A DNA stretch of 64,000 bases. Source: Oxalobacteraceae bacterium OTU3CAMAD1. GTDB taxonomy: Bacteria; Pseudomonadota; Gammaproteobacteria; Burkholderiales; Burkholderiaceae_D. A program made the position numbers and the translations under genes. The stretch lies in the NCBI GenBank assembly GCA_024123915.1, contig CP099650.1, forward strand, positions 6,386,001 through 6,450,000. The letters run 5' to 3'. The notes under the pieces were generated by a model. That model saw only the letters and a list, made by a program, of their open reading frames with translations. It made no database searches and was not told where the DNA came from. Of this stretch, positions 35,363 through 44,075 are shown piece after piece. Numbering within the stretch: the stretch's first letter is position 1; each line of letters starts with the position of its first letter.

Positions 35363-38300
35363 CTAGCCGCCGCAGGCGCGCAGCGGAGCGGCCGTCGCGG
35401 CGTTTGCCGGCACGCCACCGGTTTTCACCACCACCGGCGGCGGCACCGCGCCCGGCGCAACCACCGGGTTCGGCTCGATCAAAGGCATCAAGCTCGGCGC
35501 CAGCACCACCAGCAACTGCACCGGCAACGCGCTGGTGAAATCGTAATTCTTCGATTCCGGCCCGTGCACATACGCGGTCATGCTGCCGAAGAAGCGCTCG
35601 CCGATATTGAACACGAACGTCGCCGACCGGTTCACATAACGCGATTCGATCAGCCGCCCGCCGCCGCCATACACATCGAAGCGCTGGTCGCCGGTACCGG
35701 TCTTGCCGCCCACATGCAGCACCGTGCCGTCCGACTGCACGAACGCCATGCGCGCCCGCTTGGCCGTACCGTCCGACACCACGCCACGGATCGCGTCGGC
35801 GACCACGCGCGCCACTTCCGGCGACAGCACTTGCTCGTTGGTGGTCGGCTTGGCCTTGCTCACCACCGTCTCGTACGGCGTGCCCTTGGCGAAGTGCAGC
35901 GACGAAATCCGCTGGCTGCTCTTGCGCACGCCGCCGTTGACGATAATCCCCATCATCTCCGCCAACGCCGCCGGACGGTCGGCCGATGCGCCCAGCGTCG
36001 TCGCATACGACGGCACCAGCGATTCGAACGGATAGCCCATCTTCTTCCACTGCTTGTGGATCTCCATGAAGCCTTCGACCTCGATCAGGCCGGCGATGCG
36101 GCGGTCCTGCGCGTGCTTGCGGTGCGTCTTGAACAGCCACGAATACACTTCCTGGCGCTCTTTCTCGCTGGCCGCCGTCATCTGCGACAGGGTCGCCTTC
36201 GGATGCAGACGCATGTACGCGGCCATCCACAGCTCCAGCGGATGGATGCTGGCCAGGTAGCCGCGGTCCGGCAGCGACCACTTGTCGATCGCGTACTGGT
36301 CGTACAGCTTCTCGACGCGCTCGTCCGACACCTCGTTCTGCGACGGCAGGTACTCGTGCAGGAAGTCGCCGAACTGCTTGACGCTGGCAGTCGGATACAC
36401 GGTGCGATGGATTACCGCCAGCCGCGTCGGCGTGCTGCGGATGTTGGCCAGCAGGATCTTGTCCAGGTCGGCCGCCGGCTTGCCCTTGTACTTGGCGTAG
36501 AAGCGGTTCAGGAACTCCTTGCCTTCCTTGTCGGCGAAGCGCGCCAGGTAGACGGCGCGGCGCGGATCGTCGGCGTCGGCCAGCAGCGAGGCCGACGAGC
36601 CCGGCGTCTGGAACATGTAGAACTTGGCGACGTCGCGCATCAGGCGCACGAACACCAGGTTGGTCGAGCGGCGCAGCGCCTCGGTCACGGTGAAGATCTT
36701 GCCGTTGTCTTCCTTGGAGAAGTTGCCGAAGTAATGCAGGCCGCCGCCGGTGAAGAAGCCCTCGCCCGGATTGCCAGAGTATTTGCGCTCCATGGCCGCG
36801 TTGAGCATCGGCGTGATTTCGCGCTCGGCGCTGCCGACCGGATGCGCCGTCAGGTACTCGATCGCCCAGCGCGACAGCTTGTCCTGCGGATCGACCGGGA
36901 TCATGCTCAGCGTTTCGGCGTTCATGCCCTTGTACTTCTTGTTGAGCTGGTCGACGATGTCCAGGTAGGTCACCAGGGTGCGCAGCTTGGCCGTCGAACC
37001 CAGGTCGAGCTTGGCGCCCTCGTTGATGTCGAGCGGCTGGTCGTAGTTGTCCGTCTGCAGGCGCAGCAGGTTGTTGTCCACGCCCTTTTCCAGCAATGTG
37101 AAGCTGTACACCACGTTGGCCGGATCGCCATTGCCCAGCATACCCTTGCCGGTCAGGCCGGCGGCGGCGGCGCGCTCGGGGTCGCGCAGGTCGCGCAACA
37201 CCTGCGTCACGGCCATCTGCGCCTGCGCGTCGAGCGTGCTGACCACGTTCAGGTCCAGACGGTCGAGGTTGTACATGCGGTTGTCGCCCAGCAGGTTGGC
37301 CAGGTGGTTGCGGATCGCGTTCGAGGCCTTGCGCGTGACGAAGGTCATCTCCGGCGCCGCCTGCAGGCCGTTGCCCTTGGCCGGATGCAGCGGCTGCTTG
37401 AGCGCGACGTCGCGCATCGCCGCCGTGATGATGCCTTCCTGCGCCAGCACGCGCAGATGGCTGTCGGCCAGCACTTCGAGGTCGTCGGCGCCGTCGCCCA
37501 GATAGTGGCTCGGACGGCGCTGCGCGATCATCAGGCTGAGCGCTTCCTTGTAGATCAGCGCGGTCTCCGGATCGGGATTGTCGAGATTGCCACTAAGCCG
37601 GCGGTTGACGTCGGCGAATTCGCGGCCGTACCAGACCCACATGCCGTCGCCAATGCCGTTGACCTCGCCATAACCGGGCTTGGCCGACAACGGCACCGTG
37701 TTCAGGTAATCGATGACGATGCGGCGCCGTGCCTTGGTCGTGTCCGGCCCGTCCTGGTAGGAGCGCAGGCTGGCCGAGACCATCTGCTGCAACTTGTCCT
37801 TCATCGAGCCGGTGCGGCCCTCCGGCGAGTGGCGGTATTTCTCGATCTGCGTGGCCAGGGTGCTGCCGCCGGCCGCGCGATGGCCGCCGGCCACGGCGTT
37901 GACGCTTTTCTCGATCACGGCCTTGCCCAGGCGGTCCCATTCGACGGCCGGATTGCGTTTCGGGTACTTATTGTCGAGCAGCTCGCGGTTCTCGATGTAC
38001 AGCAGGCTGTAGATCAGCGCCATCGGCGCCTGCTCGAACTTGTTGTAGATGCGTTCCGGATAGCTGGCGGCGAACAGCTCCTGCGCGCGGCAGTCGTAGA
38101 TCGTCAGGCCGGTCTTGGTCTTCTCGTGATAGGTGGCGAAGATGCCCATGTCGGCCAGTTCCGCCATCTTCGGCGAAATGCGGGCCTGCGCGCTGACCTG
38201 GTAGTCGCGCGTGCGCAGCTTGGCCAGGTAGTCCGGCAGGCTGGCGTAGCCGAGCCGCTCGTCGTACGGGCTGTCGTGGGGGAAGCGGATCGAATTGCTC

Positions 38301-38644
38301 GGCCCCGGCTGCACCTTGTACGTCATCTTGTTGGCCAGGTCCGTGAAGATGCGCGCCTGCATGGTCGATGTGCGGCTCTCGTGCACGCCCCACCACACGG
38401 CGAACGAGGCGCCCACCAGCAGCACCACGATCAGGGCGTTGCGCGAACGCTTGCTCTTGGTCGGCTCGCCAGGCGGCGGCGCGTCCATCTGCGCTTGCGC
38501 CAAGTGCGCCTCGCTTTCTTCGGGGTTAAGGGGCGGCACGACATGAAGATGCCGGGTGCGACGATAGCCTAGTGCTGCTGCGCCCGCGCGCAACTTGCGC
38601 ACTGCTTTGACTAGGGGCCGGCGGAAACGACGATTGCTTAACAT
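35363..38644 (-). CDS. Class A penicillin-binding-protein-like, atypical transglycosylase domain
   Basis: A 1093-residue protein from the ATG at 38644, longer than usual class A PBPs (about 750-850). A basic cytosolic tail of about 70 residues and one membrane helix (about 70-86) precede a GT51-like domain. Its motifs are altered: EDR is ENR (Glu218), GGST is kept at 259-262, but the RKxxE motif, whose Glu is the second catalytic residue in known enzymes, reads KDKLQQ (282-287). The transpeptidase part keeps SxxK (S550-K553, in STAK), SxN (S660-N662) and KTG (981-983). The C-terminal 70 residues are Pro/Val rich. It may be a transpeptidase with weak or no glycosyltransferase activity; that is inference. 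Confidence 0.85.
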   Translation of the reverse strand: MLSNRRFRRPLVKAVRKLRAGAAALGYRRTRHLHVVPPLNPEESEAHLAQAQMDAPPPGEPTKSKRSRNALIVVLLVGASFAVWWGVHESRTSTMQARIFTDLANKMTYKVQPGPSNSIRFPHDSPYDERLGYASLPDYLAKLRTRDYQVSAQARISPKMAELADMGIFATYHEKTKTGLTIYDCRAQELFAASYPERIYNKFEQAPMALIYSLLYIENRELLDNKYPKRNPAVEWDRLGKAVIEKSVNAVAGGHRAAGGSTLATQIEKYRHSPEGRTGSMKDKLQQMVSASLRSYQDGPDTTKARRRIVIDYLNTVPLSAKPGYGEVNGIGDGMWVWYGREFADVNRRLSGNLDNPDPETALIYKEALSLMIAQRRPSHYLGDGADDLEVLADSHLRVLAQEGIITAAMRDVALKQPLHPAKGNGLQAAPEMTFVTRKASNAIRNHLANLLGDNRMYNLDRLDLNVVSTLDAQAQMAVTQVLRDLRDPERAAAAGLTGKGMLGNGDPANVVYSFTLLEKGVDNNLLRLQTDNYDQPLDINEGAKLDLGSTAKLRTLVTYLDIVDQLNKKYKGMNAETLSMIPVDPQDKLSRWAIEYLTAHPVGSAEREITPMLNAAMERKYSGNPGEGFFTGGGLHYFGNFSKEDNGKIFTVTEALRRSTNLVFVRLMRDVAKFYMFQTPGSSASLLADADDPRRAVYLARFADKEGKEFLNRFYAKYKGKPAADLDKILLANIRSTPTRLAVIHRTVYPTASVKQFGDFLHEYLPSQNEVSDERVEKLYDQYAIDKWSLPDRGYLASIHPLELWMAAYMRLHPKATLSQMTAASEKERQEVYSWLFKTHRKHAQDRRIAGLIEVEGFMEIHKQWKKMGYPFESLVPSYATTLGASADRPAALAEMMGIIVNGGVRKSSQRISSLHFAKGTPYETVVSKAKPTTNEQVLSPEVARVVADAIRGVVSDGTAKRARMAFVQSDGTVLHVGGKTGTGDQRFDVYGGGGRLIESRYVNRSATFVFNIGERFFGSMTAYVHGPESKNYDFTSALPVQLLVVLAPSLMPLIEPNPVVAPGAVPPPVVVKTGGVPANAATAAPLRACGG

Positions 38645-38921
38645 ATGATTCAAACCGGTCAGCTGTTTCAGTAAAACCTACTAGCCACCATTGCACCACA
38701 TCGGCGTGGTGGCAACCGGTGATGACGCACAATAATTTGCAACCGTAGTTTATTTTTCGCAAAAAAACAACGACGTTCTCCCCTATGGAGGAACGCCGTG
38801 AATGCATGTGACCGCCAAGTGACAAGCCCGTGACAGCGGGGCACCGTCGGGCCGCCGCCGAGGCCGATGTCGAAGCGCTATCGAGCGATAGCGGCGCGAC
38901 ATCAACCGATACCGGCGCGCA

Positions 38922-39707
38922 CTAAATGTTGTTGAACTCCACGTTGAGCTTCTTGAGTTCCGCGCACATGTGCTCGAACGCGGTGAGCGTCTGGGCCGGC
39001 TCGCCTTTGACGCCGAGCTCGATGTGGCGGCGGGTATTGGCGTCGCCCACGCTCGGCAGGCTGAACACCTTCACCCTCGGATAGCGCGACTCGATCTCCA
39101 CCATCAGCGGCGTCAGCGCCGACTCGGCCGTCTCGTACACCAGCACCGACTGCTCCAGGTGCGGTTCGCGGTTGAACAGGTCGGCGTAGTGGTGGTCGAG
39201 CACCCACTCGATCATCGGCCAGGCCATCACCGGGAAGCCCGGCACGAAGTAATGCTTGTGCAGCGCGAAGCCGGCGATGTTGTTGTACGGGTTGGGGATC
39301 AAGGCCGCGCCCTGCGCGAACTCGGCCATCTTGAGGCGGTGCAGGTTCTCGGCCGAGTTCAGGTCGACCTCGTGGCCGGCCTCCTGCCCCATCTGCACGA
39401 TGCGCTGCTGGATGTTGATCTTGCCCTGTTCGTGCAGCACCAGCGGCAGGCCCAGCGCGTCGGCGGCGGCCAAGCGGGTGTGGTCGTCCGGCGTGGCGCC
39501 GATGCCGCCGCAGCAGAACACGATGTCGTCGCTGGCGAAGGTGCGCTTGAGCGTGGCCGTGATGCGGGCCGGATCGTCGGCCAGGATTTCCGCCCACGCC
39601 AGCTGCAGGCCGCGCGCGGCCAGCATTTGCACCACTTTCGGGAAATGCTGGTCGACGCGCCTGCCGGACAGGATTTCGTCGCCGATGATGATGAGTCCGA
39701 TCGCCAT
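38922..39707 (-). CDS. Molybdopterin-binding domain protein (CinA N-terminal type)
   Basis: A 261-residue protein with the MoCF-biosynthesis-like fold of CinA (IGDEILSGRRVDQHF at the N terminus; FCCGGIGATPDDHTRLA). The C-terminal amide-hydrolase domain of CinA is absent, so it is the stand-alone form. The ATG at 39707 follows GCGGAA. It is the last gene of a minus-strand run, 24 bp after the EI24 gene, and probably shares its transcript. The substrate is unknown; relatives act on NMN-type or ADP-ribose compounds, but the key domain for NMN deamidation is missing here. Confidence 0.9.
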   Translation of the reverse strand: MAIGLIIIGDEILSGRRVDQHFPKVVQMLAARGLQLAWAEILADDPARITATLKRTFASDDIVFCCGGIGATPDDHTRLAAADALGLPLVLHEQGKINIQQRIVQMGQEAGHEVDLNSAENLHRLKMAEFAQGAALIPNPYNNIAGFALHKHYFVPGFPVMAWPMIEWVLDHHYADLFNREPHLEQSVLVYETAESALTPLMVEIESRYPRVKVFSLPSVGDANTRRHIELGVKGEPAQTLTAFEHMCAELKKLNVEFNNI

Positions 39708-39731
39708 ATTAGTTCCGCTTTCTTAACTATC

Positions 39732-40574
39732 TCAAAAATCCGCCGCCGGCGGCACGTCCTTCACGGCCTCGGCGGCGCGCATGCGCGCCAGCGCTTCGAG
39801 GCAATAATAGGCGAACCACAACGCGGTGAAGATAAACACCAGCACATACAGCCAGATCGACGCGGCTGCCAGGAAGGGGAAGAATACCACCGCCATCACG
39901 CCGCCCAGCCAGATCGCCCCCGGCAGCGCCCCGGCCACGCCGGAAACGACGCCGATGGCGATCAGCGGCCAACGGTGCTCGGCCAGCAGCTGGCGGCGCT
40001 CGTCGGCGCTGGCGTAGTCGGCCAGCACGTCATAGACCATCATGCGGCTGGTCAGCCAGCCCCACAACAGCGCCTGCACGAACACGGCCAGCGGCGGGAA
40101 CACGTACAGCGGCAACGTCAGTATCCACAAGCCGATGAAAGCCCCCATGCCGCCCAGCGCCACGCCGACGCTGCCGATCAGGCTGCCGCCGTTGCGCTGC
40201 TCCAGCTGCGGATAGTTGCGGGCGCCGATGTGGCGCAGGATCACCGGCATGGCGATGACGCCGATGAAGATCAGCGCCGTCAGTATCATCAGCGGCAGCA
40301 ACAGCAGCATCGCTATCAACGGCACAACGACTGTTTTCAAAGCACCAAGGCCGAACGAGCTCAGGAAGCTACCGCTGTAGCTGAACACAACATATTGCGA
40401 GAACGTCGCGTGGACGAAGTCGATCAGCGGTTGCAAGCCCACATACAGCAGCACCGCCCACACGCCGACCGCCAGCAGGAAAGGCGCCAGGCTCATCAAC
40501 AGCAGCTTGCCGTGCCACTGCGAGGCGAAGGCGCGGCCCCAGGCGCGCACCACTGCGGAGAATCCGCCGGCCAT
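39732..40574 (-). CDS. EI24 domain-containing inner-membrane protein
   Basis: A 280-residue multipass membrane protein of the EI24/CysZ-like family. Hydrophobic segments lie at about 25-50, 75-110, 140-170 and 205-250, including LIAMLLLLPLMILTALIF. The short motif RNYPQLEQRNGG lies between them. E. coli CysZ of this family moves sulfate; the assignment to a substrate is not possible here. The start codon overlaps the stop of the fatty-acid hydroxylase gene by one base (TGATG), which indicates translational coupling. Confidence 0.85.
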   Translation of the reverse strand: MAGGFSAVVRAWGRAFASQWHGKLLLMSLAPFLLAVGVWAVLLYVGLQPLIDFVHATFSQYVVFSYSGSFLSSFGLGALKTVVVPLIAMLLLLPLMILTALIFIGVIAMPVILRHIGARNYPQLEQRNGGSLIGSVGVALGGMGAFIGLWILTLPLYVFPPLAVFVQALLWGWLTSRMMVYDVLADYASADERRQLLAEHRWPLIAIGVVSGVAGALPGAIWLGGVMAVVFFPFLAAASIWLYVLVFIFTALWFAYYCLEALARMRAAEAVKDVPPAADF

Positions 40575-41569
40575 CAGACGGTATCCTTGCGCGCGTATTC
40601 GACCATGCGCTTGAGCGCCAGCCAGTGCTGCGAGAAGAAGCCACGTCCGTATTCGCGGCCAGGCTTGACGGCGCCGCCCGCTTCGGTCTGCGGCAACTGG
40701 TCGCGGATGCCGGTGGCGACGAACTGCGGCGTGAAATTAGCGGTGCGGAAGATGATGTCCCAGATCGGCAGCAGCACGGCGAAATTGCAGCCGCCCAGGG
40801 TGCCCTGGCCGTTGGACTCGTGGCCGACACCGATCGCGTGGTGCATGCGGTGGTAGCGCGGCGACACCAGCAGCCACTCGCCGACCTTGCCGAAATGGAT
40901 GCGCACGTTGGCGTGCTGCAGGCTTTGCAGGATGCGCGACACCGACACCAGCATCACGTACTGCGACGGCTCGACGCCGATCCCCAGCGCCAGCACACCC
41001 ATATAGACGTCGCGCATCATGTCGTCGAGCATGTGGTTGCGGTTGTCGCTCCACAGGTTCATGTTCTGCTGGCTGTGATGCAGGCCGTGCAGCGCCCACC
41101 ACCAGTTGAAGTGGTGCGAGGCGCGGTGGTACCAATAGTCGAAGAAATCGAGCACGACGAAGTAGACCAGGAAGGCGCCCAGCGGGCTGATGCCGGGCAC
41201 CAGCGACTCCAGGTTGAACGGTTGGAAGCTCTCGAAGCGCAGCATGGCAGCCACGCTGTCGAGCAGCGGATCGAGCGTGAAAAAGATCAACACCGGGAAC
41301 AGGCCGATCCGATGCAGCACCGTATAGATGAAATCGTTCCAGCGCGCGCGCGGATCGTTGAACTTGTGGACCGGGATCATCGCCTCGAGCGGGCGCAGCA
41401 CCAGGAACAGCAAGGTCAGCTCCAGCACGCCGATCAGGAGCCACTCGGTGCCCTCGAAGGCTTCCTCGACGAATTCGCCGAAACCGAGCTGGAACACCAG
41501 CGGCTGGATCACCGTCTCGAACAACCAGCCCTGTGCCAGGCCCAGCCAGTCAGAAAAGTGTTGAATCAT
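40574..41569 (-). CDS. Sterol desaturase/fatty acid hydroxylase family protein
   Basis: A 331-residue integral membrane di-iron oxygenase. The eight-histidine pattern is readable: HRASHH, then HGLHHS, HANVRIHFG, and HRMHHAIG. Membrane segments occur before and between the boxes (LIGVLELTLLFLVLRPL, LGAFLVYFVVLDFF). The family hydroxylates or desaturates lipids or carotenoids; the bacterial substrate here is unknown. The start ATG at 41569 overlaps the stop of the deacetylase gene by 4 bp (ATGA), and its own stop overlaps the EI24 start, so the three are translated as a coupled set. Confidence 0.9.
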   Translation of the reverse strand: MIQHFSDWLGLAQGWLFETVIQPLVFQLGFGEFVEEAFEGTEWLLIGVLELTLLFLVLRPLEAMIPVHKFNDPRARWNDFIYTVLHRIGLFPVLIFFTLDPLLDSVAAMLRFESFQPFNLESLVPGISPLGAFLVYFVVLDFFDYWYHRASHHFNWWWALHGLHHSQQNMNLWSDNRNHMLDDMMRDVYMGVLALGIGVEPSQYVMLVSVSRILQSLQHANVRIHFGKVGEWLLVSPRYHRMHHAIGVGHESNGQGTLGGCNFAVLLPIWDIIFRTANFTPQFVATGIRDQLPQTEAGGAVKPGREYGRGFFSQHWLALKRMVEYARKDTV

Positions 41570-42489
41570 GGATGTTTGGAATGCTGTTTAAAAGTGGTCA
41601 CGTAATCGGGATGCTCGCGCAAGGTGGCGAAGCAAAAGCCTTTTTGTTCCAGGCCAGTGATCAAAGGCTCCAGGTTGGCTGGCGCCCAAGGGTCCTTGCG
41701 CGACCAGATGCCCATGTGCGCGACAAAAATATCGCCGTCGCGCAACTCCCTCAGCGACTTTTGCAACAATACCGCATTCGGGTACGCCGTGCTCGACAGC
41801 TCATCGCCGGAGAAGCCGGCCGGCGCCCAGCCGACATGCGCGTAGCCGCAAGCCTTGGCCGCCGCCAGGGTGCCGGGCGAGGTGCGCCCGGCCGGCGCGC
41901 GCCAGATCGGATCGAGGTGCTTGCCGGTCAGCTCGACGAAGCGCTGGTCGACCCGCTTGATTTCCTCGCAATATTGAGCCGGCGTCAGCGTGCGGATCTT
42001 GCCGGCGGACGCGCCGAAGCCGGGCTTGACCCGGAAGCTGGCGCCGCCATCCTTGACCAGCACATCGTGATCGAAAGTGTGCGAGCCGATCGCATGGCCC
42101 TCGGCCACGCGCGCCTTCCAGTAAGAGGACCACGACGGATCGAGCGAATAATCGCCGCGCACGGTTTTCTCGTTGGCGAGGAAGAAGGTGGCCTTGATGT
42201 TGTGGCGCTTGAGCGTATCGGCGATCAGTTCGGCCTGCGACTGGCTGCCGGTATCGAAGGTCAGGTAGATGGTGCCCTTGCAAGCCGCCGGCGCCGCCGC
42301 CAAAGCCGGCGCCGCCACGCAAGCCGCCAGCACCAACAACGCCCCCCATCCCGGGGTCAGGTCCGACATTCGGACACGAGCTGAACTACACCCGGGGGTC
42401 AGGTCCGACATTCGGACACGGGCTGAACTACGCGCTGGTTGTGTTCGTGTCCGAATGTCGGACCTGACCCTCGGGGTGGAGGGGTTCAT
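41566..42489 (-). CDS. Polysaccharide deacetylase with repeat-derived N terminus
   Basis: A NodB-fold carbohydrate esterase-like protein, 307 residues if begun at the ATG at 42489, which overlaps the upstream stop (TAATG). Motif 1 reads TFDTG instead of TFDDG, so the usual metal-binding second Asp is Thr; motif 2 SHTFDHD keeps both His. RAPAGRTSP is motif 3. A hydrophobic signal segment (ALLVLAACVAAPALA) precedes the catalytic domain. The residues before it, about 8-47, are coded by a compound repeat (42353-42470), so the true start may be an ATG inside it (42411 or 42369). Export to the periplasm is likely. See the finding on this locus. Confidence 0.85.
   Translation of the reverse strand: MNPSTPRVRSDIRTRTQPARSSARVRMSDLTPGCSSARVRMSDLTPGWGALLVLAACVAAPALAAAPAACKGTIYLTFDTGSQSQAELIADTLKRHNIKATFFLANEKTVRGDYSLDPSWSSYWKARVAEGHAIGSHTFDHDVLVKDGGASFRVKPGFGASAGKIRTLTPAQYCEEIKRVDQRFVELTGKHLDPIWRAPAGRTSPGTLAAAKACGYAHVGWAPAGFSGDELSSTAYPNAVLLQKSLRELRDGDIFVAHMGIWSRKDPWAPANLEPLITGLEQKGFCFATLREHPDYVTTFKQHSKHP
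42353..42470. repeat. Compound GTCAGGTCCGACATTCGG repeat
   Basis: Two direct copies of a 26-bp unit lie at 42353-42378 and 42395-42420, spaced 42 bp, which is 14 codons and keeps the frame. A third copy at 42446-42470 is inverted. The core GTCCGACATTCGGAC is a near-perfect palindrome. All lie in the 5' coding end of the deacetylase gene. With two direct copies and no spacer uniformity it is not a CRISPR array. Confidence 0.85.
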
Positions 42490-43457
42490 TAGCGCTGGGC
42501 GGAGTTGTTGAAGAACACGCCGTGCGGCGAGCGTCCCACCGGTATCGTCTTGACCAGCTTGCGCGTGGTCAGGTCGATCACCGCCACCTTTTTAATCCAG
42601 CGCAAGGTGACCCACATGGTCTTGCCATCGGCCGTCACTTCCATGCAGTCGGGGCCGCCCGGCACGTTGATCATGCCGACGTTTTCCAGTGTTTTCTGAT
42701 CAATGATGTTGATCGAATTGGAAACACGGTTCGACACATAGGTGTAGCGCCCGTCGCCGGCCGAACGGAAGTTGTGCGCGCCCTGCCCGGTCTTGATGCG
42801 CTTGACGGTTTTCTGCGCCTTCCAGTCGATCACCTCGACGTAGTCGCTGCCCATGATGCCCACCAGCAGATACTTGTCGTCCGGCGTCATCGCGATACCG
42901 GCCGGCAGCTTACCGACCGGCAGCGTCCATTTGACGGTCTGCGTGACGAGGTCGATGGCGCTGACCTGGTCGCTGCCCTGCTGCGTGATGAAGACCATGT
43001 TGCTGGCGGCGTTGAAGGCCATGTGGCTCGGCAGCTTGGGCAGCGGAATCCGCTTGGTCAAGGTCATGTTGGTGCCGTCGTAACGGTACAGGTCGACGCG
43101 GTCGAGCCGCAACGAGGCCGACACGAACCACTTCTGGTCCGGCGAAAAACCGATCTGGTAAGGGTCGAGGATGTCCTTGACGGTGCGCTGGATCTGGCCG
43201 CTCTTCGGATCGAGGAAAATCAATTCGTTGCCGACCGAGCTGGCGACGATCAGCGACTTGTTGTCCGGCGTCGCCATCAGGTGGTGCGGCTCCTTGCCGA
43301 CCGGGAAGGTGGACAAGTCCTTGAAGGTCGCCTGGTCCAGCAACTGCACGGTAGCATCACGCGAGTTGAGCACAACGACAACATTGGCCTGCGCGCTGCC
43401 GATGGCAATCGCGGCGCAAACACAGGAGAAAACCAGACGGCGGACACTGCGGAGCAT
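42489..43457 (-). CDS. YVTN-type beta-propeller protein
   Basis: A 322-residue secreted protein. The signal peptide ends SAQA before NVVVVLN. The rest is about seven beta-propeller blades of the YVTN/cytochrome-d1 type with recurring elements such as FPVGKEPHHLMATPDNK, PVGKLPAGIAMTPDDK and IPVGRSPHGVFF. No haem-binding CxxCH motif is seen, so it is not a d1-haem nitrite reductase. It may bind a ligand or scaffold an envelope complex. It is the first gene of the coupled run, with its stop overlapping the deacetylase start by one base. Confidence 0.88.
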   Translation of the reverse strand: MLRSVRRLVFSCVCAAIAIGSAQANVVVVLNSRDATVQLLDQATFKDLSTFPVGKEPHHLMATPDNKSLIVASSVGNELIFLDPKSGQIQRTVKDILDPYQIGFSPDQKWFVSASLRLDRVDLYRYDGTNMTLTKRIPLPKLPSHMAFNAASNMVFITQQGSDQVSAIDLVTQTVKWTLPVGKLPAGIAMTPDDKYLLVGIMGSDYVEVIDWKAQKTVKRIKTGQGAHNFRSAGDGRYTYVSNRVSNSINIIDQKTLENVGMINVPGGPDCMEVTADGKTMWVTLRWIKKVAVIDLTTRKLVKTIPVGRSPHGVFFNNSAQR

Positions 43458-43619
43458 GAAGAAATCGCTTAGAAGGACTAAACGTTTATTTTACGTGCAA
43501 ACTGAGCCGTCACAAGGTAAAAGCGGACAATTATTCCTATCCGTAATGAAGCGCGGCGGCTTAACCACAGCGCCTGCTACAATTGCCGGCTGTGTTCAAC
43601 GAATCTAGAAGGAATAACC

Positions 43620-43976
43620 ATGACCACCATCACCACTGAATCGGGCCTGCAGTACATCGAACAAACCGTTGGCGAAGGCGATGAAGCCAAAGCCGGCCAG
43701 AACGTCACCGTCCACTACACCGGCTGGCTGCGCAACGACGACGGCACCAAGGGTCCGAAATTCGACTCGAGCAAAGACCGCAACGATCCATTTGAATTCG
43801 CGCTGGGCGCCGGCATGGTCATCCGCGGTTGGGATGAAGGCGTGCAAGGCATGAAGGTCGGCGGCGCGCGCCAGTTGATCATTCCAGCGGAACTGGGCTA
43901 CGGCTCGCGCGGCGCCGGCGGCGTGATTCCGCCAAACGCGACCCTGATTTTCGACGTCGAACTGCTGGGCGTTTAA
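43620..43976 (+). CDS. FKBP-type peptidyl-prolyl isomerase
   Basis: A 118-residue single FKBP domain. VTVHYTGWLRNDDGTK, FEFALGAGMVIRGWDEGVQGMKVGG, and IPAELGYGSRGAGGVIPPNATLIFDVELL are the classic segments of the family. No signal peptide is seen, so it is cytosolic. AGAAGGAATAACC precedes the ATG. It stands alone between a divergent propeller gene and a family-2 repeat. Substrates of such isomerases are broad. Confidence 0.95.
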   Translation: MTTITTESGLQYIEQTVGEGDEAKAGQNVTVHYTGWLRNDDGTKGPKFDSSKDRNDPFEFALGAGMVIRGWDEGVQGMKVGGARQLIIPAELGYGSRGAGGVIPPNATLIFDVELLGV

Positions 43977-44002
43977 GGTTCGCCAAACCCGCAGCCCCAT
44001 GC

Positions 44003-44032
44003 GGGGTCGTACCCCCTGCGGGGTACGACCCC
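44003..44032. repeat. GGGTCGTACCCC palindromic repeat, copy 3
   Basis: GGGGTCGTACCCC and GGGGTACGACCCC are separated by CTGC. It lies between the convergent FKBP and anti-sigma-like genes, 26 bp after the FKBP stop. Confidence 0.8.
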
Positions 44033-44075
44033 TAAGCGGTAACGCATGCTTATCGCTAAAGGCTGTCGGGTTTGA

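Noticed and set aside
42353..42470. Possible CRISPR array
   Set aside because: Only two direct units with a 16-bp gap and one inverted copy, inside a coding sequence; no cas genes.
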